Of a stretch of 64,000 bases of DNA, positions 41,539-52,237 are shown piece after piece. How positions within the stretch are numbered: position 1 is the stretch's first letter; the number at the start of each line of letters is the position of its first letter. The position numbers and the translations under genes are program-made. The notes beneath the pieces are model-generated. The model was not told the DNA's origin and did not search any database. It was given only the letters and a program-made list of their open reading frames with translations. Location of the stretch: contig NW_005199363.1 of NCBI RefSeq assembly GCF_000372725.1, positions 126,501-190,500 on the forward strand, read 5' to 3'. Source of the DNA: Emiliania huxleyi CCMP1516. Taxonomy: Eukaryota > Haptophyta > Isochrysidales > Noelaerhabdaceae.

Positions 41539-43305
41539 TCATGCCCGCTCGGGTTTTACCCGGCAAATCTGCTTGCTGGCCGCTGAACAACAGTACCCCT
41601 CACTCATGCCCGCTCGGACACCTCCGCCCGGGCCTTCTCGAGGTCCGCCTCGCGCATCGCGCCCTTGAGCTCCGCCACCTGGTCGAGCGCGTCGCCGAGC
41701 AGCCCCCACGCCAAAGTCGCGCAGCTGCTCCACGCCGCCGCTCGCCTGCACCTCGGCGGCGTGGTCGGCCACGAAGCGGCGGCACTGCGCGAGTAGCCGC
41801 CCGTCGCCCGTCGTGTGCGCCGCCTCGAGCAGCGGCACGGCGGTCGCCGGCGCGACGCTCTCCTGCAGCGCCTGCGCGCAGAGCAGCTCGAGGCGCGGCA
41901 CCTGGTACATTTGCGCCAGCTCCCGCAGGTCGAGCGCGCGCTGCGCCCTGCCCTCCTCTTCGCCGAGGTCGAACTTGTCGGAGAGGAGGTAGTCGATCAG
42001 GGCGGTGAAGCTGGCGGGGTCGGCGTGGGACACCGTGACCTCGGCGGCGTCGCGCTCCTTCATGCCGATGCCAAACATGGTCCGATAGACCGGGGACCGA
42101 ATGCAGAGCACGTTCTTGCTCACGTGCTCGATGCGCTCCTCGTCGTCGCCGACCAGGAAGGTGACCTTCCCCTCTGGGAGGGTGGCGTCGCCCCGCGTCT
42201 TTGCGAGGTCGGCCAGGATGGTAGAGGGCGGAACGACGATCGGGGCAAAGGAGGGAGGCGGAGGAGGCGCCGCCACGCAGACCTGGCGGAGGCCACCGCT
42301 CGAACTGACCAACAGCGTGCTGCCATCGGGGCTGATGGCGACTTCTTCTGGGTAGTTGAACTGCGCTGCATCGCCCACGCCGTCAGCGCTGCCCGCTGTG
42401 CCGCTGCCCGAGATCGTCGTCACCTCGCCAGTCGTCACCTCCAACCGCCGGATCTTGTCGTTGCTGAAGTCCGTCACAAACAGCGCGCTGCCGTCCGGGC
42501 TGATGGCGAGGCCAGTTGGGGAGCAGAACTCCGCCGCGTCGCCCAAGCCATCCGCGTCGCCCGCCTTGTCGCTGCCCGCGATGGTCCTCACCTCTCCCGT
42601 CGCCACCTCCACCCGACGGATCTTGTTGTTGTTGCAGTCCGCCACAAACAGCGCGCCGCCGTCCGGGCTGATGGCGATGCCAGCTGGGTTGGCAAACTGT
42701 GCCGCGTCGCCCACGCCATCCGCGTCGCCAGCCTCGCCGCTGCCCGCGATCGTCGTCACCTCTCCCGTCGCCACCTCAACCCGCCGGATCTTGTTGTTGC
42801 CTTTGTCGGCCACAAACAGCGCACTCCCGTCCGGGCTGATGGCGAGGCCAGATGGCTGGTAGAACTGCGACGCGTCGCCCACGCCATCGGCGCTGCCCGC
42901 TGTGCCGCTGCCCGAGATCGTCGACACCTCGCCAGTCGTCACCTCCACCCGCCGGATCTTGTCGTTGCTGAAGTCCGCCACAAACAGCGCGCTCCCGTCC
43001 GGGCTGGCGGCGACGGCGTAGAAGACAGAAGTCGCCGGCAAAGCTGCCACGCGGCGCACGCGCCCGGCCGCCGAGACGTGAAGCAGCGAGTCCTCGGTCG
43101 AGACGTACCAGGCGCCAGTGTGGTCGCTCGCGACGCCAACCGGACCGAGCGATGCCAGAGGGCCGTCCTCGCCCTCGAGCGTCAGCGTGGTGACCTGGCC
43201 GACGACGCGCGCGCCAAAGATGGGAGCCTCGAAGCCATCCGCGATCGGCACGGGCTCCTCGGCGTCTCCACCGGTGCGGGCGCGCTTGCGGGCGGCGGAC
43301 GCCAT
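41539..43305 (-). CDS. NHL-repeat/BTB protein, paralogue 1 (frameshifted tail)
   Basis: Starts MASAARKRARTGG at ATG 43305. It has five NHL-type beta-propeller repeats, each with AISPDGSALFVAD..NNKIRRVEVATGEVTTIAGSG. A BTB domain follows (FLVGDDEERIEHVSKNVLCI; MKERDAAEVTVSHADP), then a helical BACK-like region. NHL-BTB proteins act as binding scaffolds, and BTB often recruits Cullin-3, which is inference here. Compared with paralogue 2 (60574-62277), a 5-nt deletion near 41707 shifts the frame, replacing the last ~30 residues with an Arg/Gly-rich tail that stops at 41539. Upstream the frame stays open through ~48 Met-Asp repeats coded by the hexamer array. Confidence 0.85.
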   Translation of the reverse strand: MASAARKRARTGGDAEEPVPIADGFEAPIFGARVVGQVTTLTLEGEDGPLASLGPVGVASDHTGAWYVSTEDSLLHVSAAGRVRRVAALPATSVFYAVAASPDGSALFVADFSNDKIRRVEVTTGEVSTISGSGTAGSADGVGDASQFYQPSGLAISPDGSALFVADKGNNKIRRVEVATGEVTTIAGSGEAGDADGVGDAAQFANPAGIAISPDGGALFVADCNNNKIRRVEVATGEVRTIAGSDKAGDADGLGDAAEFCSPTGLAISPDGSALFVTDFSNDKIRRLEVTTGEVTTISGSGTAGSADGVGDAAQFNYPEEVAISPDGSTLLVSSSGGLRQVCVAAPPPPPSFAPIVVPPSTILADLAKTRGDATLPEGKVTFLVGDDEERIEHVSKNVLCIRSPVYRTMFGIGMKERDAAEVTVSHADPASFTALIDYLLSDKFDLGEEEGRAQRALDLRELAQMYQVPRLELLCAQALQESVAPATAVPLLEAAHTTGDGRLLAQCRRFVADHAAEVQASGGVEQLRDFGVGAARRRARPGGGAQGRDARGGPREGPGGGVRAGMSEGYCCSAASKQICRVKPERA

Positions 43306-43598
43306 GTCCATGTCCATGTCCATGTCCATGTCCATGTCCATGTCCATGTCCATGTCCATGTCCATGTCCATGTCCATGTCCATGTCCATGTCCATGTCCA
43401 TGTCCATGTCCATGTCCATGTCCATGTCCATGTCCATGTCCATGTCCATGTCCATGTCCATGTCCATGTCCATGTCCATGTCCATGTCCATGTCCATGTC
43501 CATGTCCATGTCCATGTCCATGTCCATGTCCATGTCCATGTCCATGTCCATGTCCATGTCCATGTCCATGTCCATGTCCATGTCCATGTCCATGTCAT
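43303..43598 (-). repeat. Hexanucleotide (ATGGAC)n array at a start codon
   Basis: About 49 perfect copies of the hexamer, read catgtc on the plus strand, directly joined to the NHL-BTB start codon and in frame with it (Met-Asp)n. It continues as imperfect atgaac/atgac repeats to about 43680. Paralogue 2 has no array. Every unit offers an in-frame ATG. Confidence 0.95.
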
Positions 43599-44587
43599 GT
43601 CATGTTCATGTTCATGTTCATGTCATGTTCATGTTCATGTTCATGTTCATGTTCATGTTCATGTCATGTGCATGCACACACACACATGTACATGTACTGC
43701 ATGAATGCTTGGGCAAGTGTGAACAACACCTCGTGACCACGGCGCCGCAGGCGCCTGTTGATGGGTCCAGGTGATAGCACTGGATGGGCAATGCATACGC
43801 CTAGTTGGACCTCAGATCGCCCGACCGCGTCCCGGTGCTCTGTGGTCGGATTTGTGACGCCGCCGCACCGCGCCGCGGCCGGGGGCCCTCCGGAGGACGA
43901 GGATGGCCGTGATGGACCGGGACGAGCTCTGGGAGGTAGAGTGTCAGTGAGTATATTGTAGAGACAGACCGTATGCACAATATCTCTCAGTCTAGCTAAG
44001 CCTGGGAAGGCGATGCCGGAGCCGTACAACAGCTTGATGGTGCTTCGCCGGCGTGCGTCCCGGAGCGGTCCCGGACGGGGGCCCAGGGGAGGAAAATGGA
44101 GGACAACGCCGACACCGCTCTGATTCGACTTTTAACTTCAAACAAAGACAGTGGCACGCGCCGCGGCGCGGTGCATGCCACTGTCAGGAGCGGATCCGCC
44201 AGTTAGTCGTGTTCACGCCGGGATATCGTGTCCTCCACAACCTGCCCAACCATTCAGGGCGACGAGTAGAAAACGAGAGGAAGGGTGAGCTTGCTGTCTT
44301 GCCAACAACATACCTAAAACCCAGGGAGCAGGGTATGCGAGTGCGCGAAAAACTGACACCACCTGAGTTGCCAACAATAGAGACCTACTAGGTACTACAT
44401 GAACCTCAGGGAGTGGACACCACTGTCCAAGACGCAAGAGCAAGACCAAGTGCCAGTGCGCCAGTGCTCTCCATGACCATGTCTCCTTGCGTTGAGTTTA
44501 CCGTATAATGAGAGCAAAGACGAAAGAGTGGATATCAACGTCGCGTGCAACACCCAGTCCGTTCCGCTCTACAGCGCCGCCATGCCC
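43599..44587. other. Intergenic, no gene recognised
   Basis: Contains a near-palindrome at 44147-44185 (gacagtggca, then cgcgccgcggcgcg, then tgccactgtc). Open frames lack family features. Confidence 0.4.
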
Positions 44588-45216
44588 TCAGAGCTCCTTC
44601 TTCTGCTTGTTGACAATCTTGAGCACCTCAATCTCAAAGTCGAGGGTGCCTGCGCCGCGGCGAGGCGGCAGTGAGGAGGAGAGCGCCGCTTCCTCGGGCA
44701 GCGTCGAGAGCAGCGCACCGCCGGGAGGGATGCCCCAAGCAGGGAAGCCCTGCTTCCCGTAGCCTGAGGGCGCGGCGCGCTTGAGCCGTCAGGGCCAAAA
44801 GGCAGTCGGCCGAGCAGGGTATGAGAGGGCGGCGTGCCCACCTTCCTCGGCCGGGATATTCAGTTTCCTCACCTCGTTGAGCTTCATGCCGAGGCAGCCC
44901 TGATCCCAGCCTGAGAGCGGCGGCAAGCCTTGAGCGTGCGAGGCAGTCGTGGCGTCGGCTGCGGGCGAGCACCTGTGATGACGCCGCCCACGCCTGCCTG
45001 GTAGGTGAACGGCTGCTGGCCGGCGTCCTTCGTGCTCCAGAACTTTTTGCTCGTCTCCGCGACAATGCCAGTCGCGTGGACGGTCACCGTCGCGCCCTTG
45101 GACACGACCTCGCTGCCCGTGCCCATTTTGACAACCTCGTACGTCGTCTTGTAGCCAGCCAGAGGGAGAGCGTCCGCCGCGGCGGCGATGAGCACAAGCG
45201 TTGAGTACAGCCACAT
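44588..45216 (-). CDS. Secreted/ER FKBP-type peptidyl-prolyl isomerase
   Basis: Exons: 44973-45216, 44842-44910, 44719-44763, 44588-44649 (139 codons plus stop). A signal peptide (LYSTLVLIAAAADALPLAG) is followed by one FKBP domain: VTVHATGI, PFTYQAGVGGVITGWDQG, RKLNIPAEEGYGKQGFPAWG, IPPGGTLDFEIEVLKIV. All three introns are GT-AG, phase 1, and the motif runs across each junction. FKBPs isomerise Xaa-Pro bonds; the leader suggests the secretory or plastid route. The Asp usual in the FDSS-type pocket is replaced (KKFWSTKD), so drug-binding or activity may be reduced. The end KQKKEL resembles an ER-retention-like KxEL tail. Confidence 0.9.
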
Positions 45217-45504
45217 ATGGGATTTATGACTTGAAGTCTTTCCACACGTTTTCCGCGAGCGGCGGCGCTCTTGGAGAGAACGCCAAAGAAAAAAGTGTGT
45301 GCTTGAGTGATCTAATCACCCGAATACCACGTTCGGATCGCTCGCAAACCCTGTCAGCAGTTCACCCTCGGGTATGTTCGTAAGAGCTACAAACACTTTC
45401 GAAAAAACTTCAAAAGCCTGGTGACCGGGTTTCGCATCTTCTGTTGAATCCGCACGCCCGCCGCCGCGCCGCCGCCCCGCCGCCTTCGCCGCCGTACCCG
45501 CCAG

Positions 45505-45795
45505 ATGTCGGGTGTGCCAAAACCATCGCTCCCTCCGCCCACACGGAAATACGTCAAGGAACGGCGCGGCGGGCTCGGGATCAAGATCAAGATGGACGGG
45601 AGTGGGTCGTTCCTGGGGACTCTCTCAGCTTCGGCAAAGGCGGCCTGCTCAGGGATGGCCTCCGGTTTCGGCCGCTGTTGCTCGGCACCAGCTGCGGCAC
45701 CAGCTTCGGCACCAGCTGCGTCCAGCCCCACGCCAACTGATGACGATGCCGCGGAGCGAGGGCTCTACGGGTTGCGAGGCTCAAAGGCAAACTAG
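45505..45795 (+). CDS. Small hypothetical protein
   Basis: 96 codons from ATG 45505: PPTRKYVKERRGGLGIKIKM, then an Ala/Ser/Pro-rich part with a Cys pair (GFGRCCSAP). No family was recognised. It is divergent from the FKBP gene, with 288 bp between starts. It could be a first exon. Confidence 0.4.
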   Translation: MSGVPKPSLPPPTRKYVKERRGGLGIKIKMDGSGSFLGTLSASAKAACSGMASGFGRCCSAPAAAPASAPAASSPTPTDDDAAERGLYGLRGSKAN

Positions 45796-46178
45796 AGAGC
45801 CCGCAGCGGGCACGATGAGTGAGCGTTGGCCGCCTTCTTGTGTGTCTTCGTTCTCCCAGCACCCATGCTGTTCAACACGCGGCGCCACGCCTCGGGCTGT
45901 GCCCGGCCGCTGTGTTGCTGTTTCGGTTTGCCACACACGCAAAAGTCGCAACGCGCACCGGTGCCGGTGCAGTGCAGTTCTCGTGATGTGACCTGACGAG
46001 TGACGAGCGTGTTGAACCGAGTGTGTGTGCAGTGACCAGTGGTGTGGTAGGTGATGCTCGGTCGCGCGCCGATCGGTCTCGCGCTCTTCTAAACACCGTA
46101 AACACGCCGCGGCCCGGCGCGGGCGGTGCTGGGGGGAGAAAAACGCCCGACACCACCCCGCACCCCGCGAGACCCGGC
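45796..46178. other. Intergenic, convergent
   Basis: No gene recognised. Confidence 0.35.
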
Positions 46179-49100
46179 TCATTCCCTTTGCGCATCGAGG
46201 AACTCGACGTACCGCTCAACGAAGCGTTTGCCGGCGGGCATGAAGTGGCCTCCTCCGTGCCGCACCACCTCCGCCCTCGCGGGGCAGAAGAGGCGGACAA
46301 GCTCCTCGCCGCCGCCACCCGGCGCTACGCCGTCCCCCTCTCCGACCACGTGCAGGGAAGGCATCGCGATCGGCGCCGAACGCTCGTAGAGCGCGCCCAG
46401 CTCCGGAGCGGCGCCGACGAAACCGCCGCAACAGAGCACAAACCGGAACCGCACCGCCGGAGCGGCAGCAGCCTCCGCCGCGACCTCGCCGCCGCTGCCT
46501 GCAGCAGCCGAGGCGCGACCCGAGACGAGAGCGGCGAGGGCGGCGGCGACAGCGGCGCCCTGCGAGGCCCAGGGAGCGCGGCGCCCGCACAGGGTCGGGT
46601 TGAGGGTTGAGGGTCGGGTAGGGAGCAAAGCCATGAGGGTTATTGGGGACGGGCGTAAGCCAGGGCCGGGTGTGTCAGACTCGCTCCAAGCTGTATATCT
46701 CGGCTAGATCTCGGCTAGAATCGGCATGCGTCAGGCTCGCTCCAGGCTTTGTGTCAAGCGCGGCAACGCCTGGCCGCGGCCTCGGCTCCATCTCGGCTCG
46801 TCTCTCGCCTGGGAGAAGCCGAGCACGCCGTCGAAGGGGCCGTGCGCCTAGACTGCGTCCTGGACATGTCGTGGACACGCCCTAGACAGGAGCACGCCGT
46901 CGGAAGGGCCGTGCGCCGCGAACGCATCGTCGAGCGCCTGGAGCGTCCGCCTCCACCCGCACCGCTGGGCGGCGAGTGGGCAAGCCCCGTCCCTGGACGC
47001 CTCCTCCCGGGGCCCCGCCTCCCCCCCCTCGTGCAGCCAGCAGTACTTTGGCCGCCGCGCCTCGCCCGCCCCGCCGCCCTCCCCGCCGCCCTCCCCGCCT
47101 CGCGCCTCCACCGCCCCGAGAAAGGGCCGCACCTGGTGCAGCCGAGGTGCGGCCGAGGTGCGGCCGAGGTGCGGCCGAGGTGCGGCCGAGGTGCGGCCGA
47201 GGTGCGGCCGAGGTGCAGCCGAGGTGCAGCCGAGGTGCGGCCGAGGTGCGGCCGAGGTGCGGCCGAGGTGCGGCCGAGGTGCGGCCGAGGTGCGGCCGAG
47301 GTGCAGCCGAGGTGCGGCCGAGGTGCAGCCGAGGTGCGGCCGAGGTGCGGCCGAGGTGCAGCCGAGGTGCGGCCGAGGTGCGGCCGAGGTGCAGCCGAGG
47401 TGCGGCCGAGGTGCGGCCGAGGTGCGGCCGAGGTGCGGCCGAGGTGCGGCCGAGGTGCGGCCGAGGTGCAGCCGAGGTGCGGCCGAGGTGCGGCCGAGGT
47501 GCAGCCGAGGTGCGGCCGAGGTGCGGCCGAGGTCGCGCCTCGTGCGGCGCGTCGACAAAGACCATCTCCACCGACCCAGCCTACTCTGGGCGGCGCCTCG
47601 TGCGGTCCCTCTCCACACGGACCCCAGCCTGCTCCCCCCCCCCCCGGCCCCACCCACCACACCCACCCACCCACCCACCCACCACACANNNNNNNNNNNN
47701 NNNNNNNNNNNNNNNNNNNNNNNNNNNNNNNNNNNNNNNNNNNNNNNNNNNNNNNNNNNNNNNNNNNNNNNNNNNNNNNNNNNNNNNNGCCCACCTTTCG
47801 CGCCACCTCCACTCGCGCCGCCGTCCTTCCTCAGCTGCCTCGTTCACCTCTCGCGTCCTCTCAGCGTGTGGTCTCGGCGTGATCTCGGCGTGATCTCGGC
47901 TACGTCTCGCGCCAGCTTCCTCCTCAGCTGCGACGTGCGGCCGCGCATCTTGTCGCCGCTCTGCCGGTACCTACTCTCGGGTGATCTCGGGTGATCTCAG
48001 CGTGCTCTCGGGTGATCTCGCAGCGACTCTGCCGGCGCCCGTGCAGACAGAGCAGCCGCAGCCTGCGGGGCGCCGCCTGATCCCACCCGCTCCCGTGAGC
48101 ATCGCCTCCCACCAGCCGCCGCCTCTCCCGACAAGGCACCGCCGGCGAGCCAAATGCTGCCGTAGGCCCGAGCGCTGCCGTAGCAGCTGCCGTAGCTGCT
48201 GTAGCAGCTGCTGTAGCAGCTGCTGTAGCAGCTGCTGTAGGAGGCCCGCAACCGAGGCACACGCGCGGCGCTGCCTGCGCCGCCAGTGCACAACGCGCGC
48301 AGAGCAGCAGCAAGGCGCGGCAGCGGCGGCAGCGCGCGCCGCTCTCGTAGCTGTCCGCGCCGGCAGAGCAGACTATGCACTCGCCGACCACTCCGCCGCC
48401 GCCAGCCGACGGCCGCTGCGTGCGGCGAGGGTCGAAGAGCAGGTTGGAGCCGCGGTACCAGCCGCCGTCGCTGTGCTCCTCGAGGTAGCGCACGATGCCG
48501 CCCCGCAGCTGGTAGACGCCGCCCTCGCCCTCCCCCTCCCCGCCGCCGCCGGCCTCGCTGCAGCCCTCGCCGCCTCCCTCGCCGCCTCCCTCGCCGCCTC
48601 TGGCGCGCATCTGGCGCAGCAGTACGGACGCAGCCTCGCACCGGACGCCCCCCGTGCCTACGCGTATACGGCGCCAGCCTCGGGGCGGGAGTACGGTCTT
48701 GTGCAGAGTCTTCAGAGCAGCGCGTGAGTACGAGGGCTGCGGATACAGCGGATGCAGCTGATACAGGTGAATACAGGTGAAGACAGCGGAGTACGTGGCC
48801 TCTCGGGCGCTGGTTGGGGTACGGGAGTGCGTTATTCTAGGCTCCCGGGCAGTACATGAGGACGCGCCGCCCGCGCAGGACATGCACGTTCGCCTCGAGC
48901 CAGCGGGGGAGACGGGTCAGATCTGGTCAGGAGGGGAGGCAACTCTCCGTGGCACAACTAAGCCGTGGACGGAACCGCTTCGGCAGCTCTGAGATCGAGC
49001 CGAGATCGAGCCGAGATCGAGCCGAGGTCGCGCCTCGAGCCAGCGCGGCAGCTCCGAGAACTGGCGCAGCGGCGGGCGCAGCGTGGCGACGTTAGGCGCC

Positions 49101-50007
49101 TCGAAGCGGCCAATCGCGCTCTCGTACCTAGACATGCCATCTCCGAGCTCCCGTCTTCTGTTTGTCTCCGGACCGCCGACGCCGCCGGTCGTCTGCGCCC
49201 GTTCCGCACGTCGAGCAGCACGAGAGGGGGAGGGTTGCCGGCAGGGGCGGACGGGTCGCGCACCGCCTGCAGGACGGCTCGAGGAAAGGTCTAGGAGAGG
49301 GCTAGGGAAAGGGGGGCGGACGGGTGGCGCACCGCCTCCTCCTCGAGGAGGCGGTGGAAGTCGGCCGGAGACACGTGCGGCGCCTACCGGGCATCTCCCC
49401 GGCCGGACATCTCTCGCGGACATGGCCGGAGGTGCGGTGTGCGGCGAGGAGAGGCCCGGCGCCGTGTGCTCGAGCGGAGAGATGGGAGAGCCGGGGCTGA
49501 GAGTGACGAGCTCGGCCGTCTCTCTCACGCTGAGGCCGACGAAGAGCTCGGACCCGGAGACGGGAGCGAGCTTCCAGTCGATGGCGCGCTGCGGGCGAGG
49601 CTCGTGCCGCTCCTCAACCCACTCGATGTACTGCCGCACCGCCTCCGCGCCGCCCGTCAGTGCGCCTGCGGTGCGGTGGCGCCGCCGCTGCTGTCACGGT
49701 GCGGTGAGCGCCATACGCACAATGAGGTGAGCGCCATATACACAATCGCACCGTTGAGGCCATGGGCGCAGACACGGAGCCTGCCACCGAGGCAAAGCGA
49801 ATCGCAAAGACGGCGCTGGCGACTCGCCTCGTCGGCAGGGTCGAGGATCGCCGCGACGTGGTAATAGGTGACGGATAGGAACTCCGCGGGCGAGACGTGA
49901 GGTTCGGTGGACTCCGTGGTGAGGGGCGCACTGGAGTTGGTGGAGCGAGTGCTCGTTGGCCAGCGAGATAGCCCGAATTTTTTTTTCAATTTTACTGCGG
50001 GTGTCAT
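46179..50007 (-). CDS. Rhodanese/TrhO-like plus FSH serine hydrolase fusion (STR6-like)
   Basis: Exons: 49752-50007, 49463-49665, 49336-49383, 49199-49266, 49034-49127, 48851-48893, 48657 to ~48240, ~48073 to 48039, 47913-47970, 47539-47580, 46917-47132, 46809-46847, 46179-46559. The N-terminal part is the UPF0176/TrhO family: a ferredoxin-like start (TYYHVAAILDP; LNGALTGGAEAVRQYIEW), LVLLDVRNGYESAIGRF, active site MYCTGGVRCEAAS, VYQLRGGIVRYLEE, and a Cys-rich knuckle (ECIVC..RCRRC..CARC..CLGC). The C-terminal part is FSH hydrolase: LCLHGYRQSGDKMRGRTSQL, FVDAPHE, GPFDGVLGFSQ|GAA (Ser nucleophile), VVGEGD, GGHF. Plants have the same fusion (STR6 type). TrhO hydroxylates tRNA wobble uridine; FSH is an esterase. 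The codon of the first active-site Cys is split by a GC intron. One intron holds a 100-N gap and another is an 11-bp array. Confidence 0.85.
47145..47530. repeat. 11-bp tandem array filling an intron
   Basis: About 35 copies of gcggccgaggt with a scattered gcagccgaggt variant. It makes up nearly all of the 406-bp intron 47133-47538. The joined exons read FVDAPHE|VRPFLGAV in phase 0. Confidence 0.95.
47689..47788. other. Assembly gap (100 N)
   Basis: Run of 100 undetermined bases beside a cacccaccc microsatellite, inside an intron of the STR6-like gene. Confidence 0.99.
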
Positions 50008-50256
50008 TGCTCGTGCTGGTGTGGACCCTGTCCTCCTCCCCCATCCCTCGTTTGGGTTTGTCTGAATGACTGTTGGTCATTCCTTTCTTTCTTTCTTGAG
50101 TCTTGTTTCCGTATACTGTTTGTAAGGCTTCACGACGGCCGCAGAAAATGCTCGTGTGTCGTCGCGGACCACCCCGACCCGCCCGCCCCCACGTACACAC
50201 GACATCCAGTAGAACGAGAGTGTCTCACAGTGTCACTGTCCACCACACCCTTGTGC

Positions 50257-50829
50257 TCAGTAGTCGTACCGCAGCGGTGTGGGCGCCTGCAGCACCGTCG
50301 TCTGCGGCGACACGAACTGGTGGTCGGCGAGGTGCGGCTTCGAGTCGTCCGGCACCATTTGGCCTGCGCCATCAGAGAGAGGGGTGCGCCGGTCGGTTGC
50401 GGGTGGCGCCATTTGCGCGGGTGGCACGGGGAAGAGGCGGGCGACGCACACCGCCGTACGCAACTATGTCGGGCTCCTCCGACTCCAGCACCTGCGGGAT
50501 TAAGGGCGCGCGCTCTCTCCGCCGCCCGGATCTAGAGAGGTGCGGGTGCCGGTGGCGGGCGTCGGCGGCGCCTGAGGGTAGGGCTCCGCGGGCAGCGGCT
50601 GTGCGGCCGCCGGAGCGGCCTCCTCTCGCTGCTGGCTGCTGGAGCTCGTCGCTCCGGCGACGCCAGCCGGCTGCTTTGTGTGTTCAGGTGCGGGCAGCGC
50701 TCGTCTGCTGCTGGTGGCGGCGGCAGCGGCTGCGGCCTCGCGCTCGCGCCGCTCATCGGCCGTGAGTAGGAACCAGTCGTCGACGAGAGGAGGTTGAGTG
50801 CAGCCGTACAGCGGGGTAGCACCGCTCAT
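50257..50829 (-). CDS. Hypothetical protein, three exons
   Basis: Exons: 50572-50829, 50452-50491, 50257-50363 (134 codons plus stop; the frame closes). It starts MSGATPLYGCTQPPLVDDWF, with a helical Ala/Arg stretch and a Gln/Pro/Ser-rich middle. The end runs across two introns: ESEEPDIVAYGG|QMVPDDSKPH to APTPLRYDY. The first intron is GC-AG, the second GT-AG. No family was recognised. It is divergent from the dynein light chain gene, 208 bp between starts. Confidence 0.6.
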
Positions 50830-51037
50830 GAGCGGTGGCGGCATAAGAAGTACCCAAAAGAATTCTGAGAACAAAAGAATTCGCTTTTGCAGCGCGTTGA
50901 GCTAGTCGCCACTCGCTGCTCAAAACATTGCGTGCAAAAAACCGAGAAGAACCTCCTATTCACAGCGCTCCGTTACGCGGTGAAACGTTGACGGGCGGTC
51001 TCGGCTTGCTCGCTCGCGCTCGCGAGCGCCTGCCTGA

Positions 51038-51725
51038 ATGGCGGACAAGGGCGAGGTCATCTCTGACAAGGAGGCCTATGAGAACCTCCGCAAGAGCATG
51101 AACTATGCGCTCGTACGGGTGCGGGCTGTGTTTCGGCCCTTTTGGCCCTTTCGCAGTGCTCGCTCGGTGGGAGTGGGCGCAGCCTGACTGACTGACGCCG
51201 CGAGCACGCCCACGCGCGACAGAATTGCGACATGAACGACGAGATGCGGCAGGATTCTGTCGATATTGTCATCACCGCGTGCGAAAAGTTCCAGGGAGAC
51301 TATGAGGTGATGCAGCCGGCCCCGCCGAGACTTGGGACGATGTCGCTCAGTGCGGTGCGAGGCGCGAACGGGGTGTCGTGACGTGCCCTCTGCGCGCAGG
51401 CGGCGGCGCGGCTCGTCAAGGAGACGATGGACAAGAAGTACAACGAGTCGTGGGTTGTCGTGATCGGGGAGGGGTTCACATTTGAGGTCACCCACGAGGC
51501 GCGAGGGAGAAGAGGGCCGCCGAGGGGGGGGAGAGGGCCGAGAGGAGGCCCGACGTTACCGAGATAGCTCTGCGGAGCAACGCCACGCCAAGTCAACGCC
51601 CAGGCCACCGCCACGCCACGTCCTCGGCGCTCTCCCCTCGCCAGGTGAAGCATGTGCTGTGGATGTTTCTCAACCAGACCGCTGTGCTGTGCTACAAGGC
51701 GGGCGCGAGGCAGGCGGGCGCGTGA
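51038..51725 (+). CDS. Dynein light chain, LC8-like
   Basis: Exons: 51038-51112, 51223-51306, 51400-51498, 51645-51725 (112 codons plus stop). Family features: NCDMNDEMRQDSVDIVITA, then ARLVKETMDKKYNESWVVVI, GEGFTFEVTHE and VKHVLWMFLNQTAVLCYKAG. LC8-type chains are dimeric hubs of dynein motors, both axonemal and cytoplasmic. Introns 1 and 2 are GT-AG; intron 3 (51499-51644) is GC-AG. The N-terminal 25 residues (GEVISDKEAYENLRKSMNYA) extend the core and fit axonemal paralogues. Confidence 0.9.
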
Positions 51726-51927
51726 CAGCCATGTTGAAAATTGTGCGTTGGAGTGCGTTGAGCTTGGGCGGTCCTCACTACTTCCTCTTCGGCGGTCACG
51801 CCGCCTTGCGTCGACTTGTGCTGCCTGATGTTGTGGTTATCACAGCCGTTGTGCGTTGACGGAGGAGGGAGTTCTACAGACATCAGAGCCAGAAAACACA
51901 CATTGAAATTCAACCAGCAGTCTCTCT

Positions 51928-52054
<127 letters not shown>

Positions 52055-52102
52055 CCCATTCACTCTCTCTCCAGACGGTCGCGTTCATGCCACCTGAAAG
52101 AA

Positions 52103-52178
52103 AAGAAAGAAAACAGACAGCCCAAGGGAGGGATGGGAGGACGGCACGCCGCCACCACACAGGGATTTTAAGGAGAGG
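52103..52178 (-). repeat. Dispersed repeat, copy 2
   Basis: Reverse-complement partner of 1-76. Confidence 0.75.
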
Positions 52179-52237
52179 AGTGTGATGCGCTAGCCGTCGC
52201 CCACCCTAGGGAGTCTGCCACCTCCGCTCCCCGGCCT

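Noticed and set aside
41815..43704. Open frame of over 600 codons on the plus strand opposite NHL-BTB paralogue 1, and its equivalent at 60157-61785
   Set aside because: It is the antisense shadow of a GC-rich coding region. The minus strand carries clear NHL and BTB motifs, and the plus product is only His/Val/Arg-biased.
47145..47530. CRISPR-like array
   Set aside because: Units are 11 bp with no spacers, and they lie inside a eukaryotic intron.
48170..48250. CAG/CTG repeat read as a coding poly-Ala stretch
   Set aside because: It lies between the Cys-rich end of TrhO and the FSH start, where other introns have arrays. More likely intronic.
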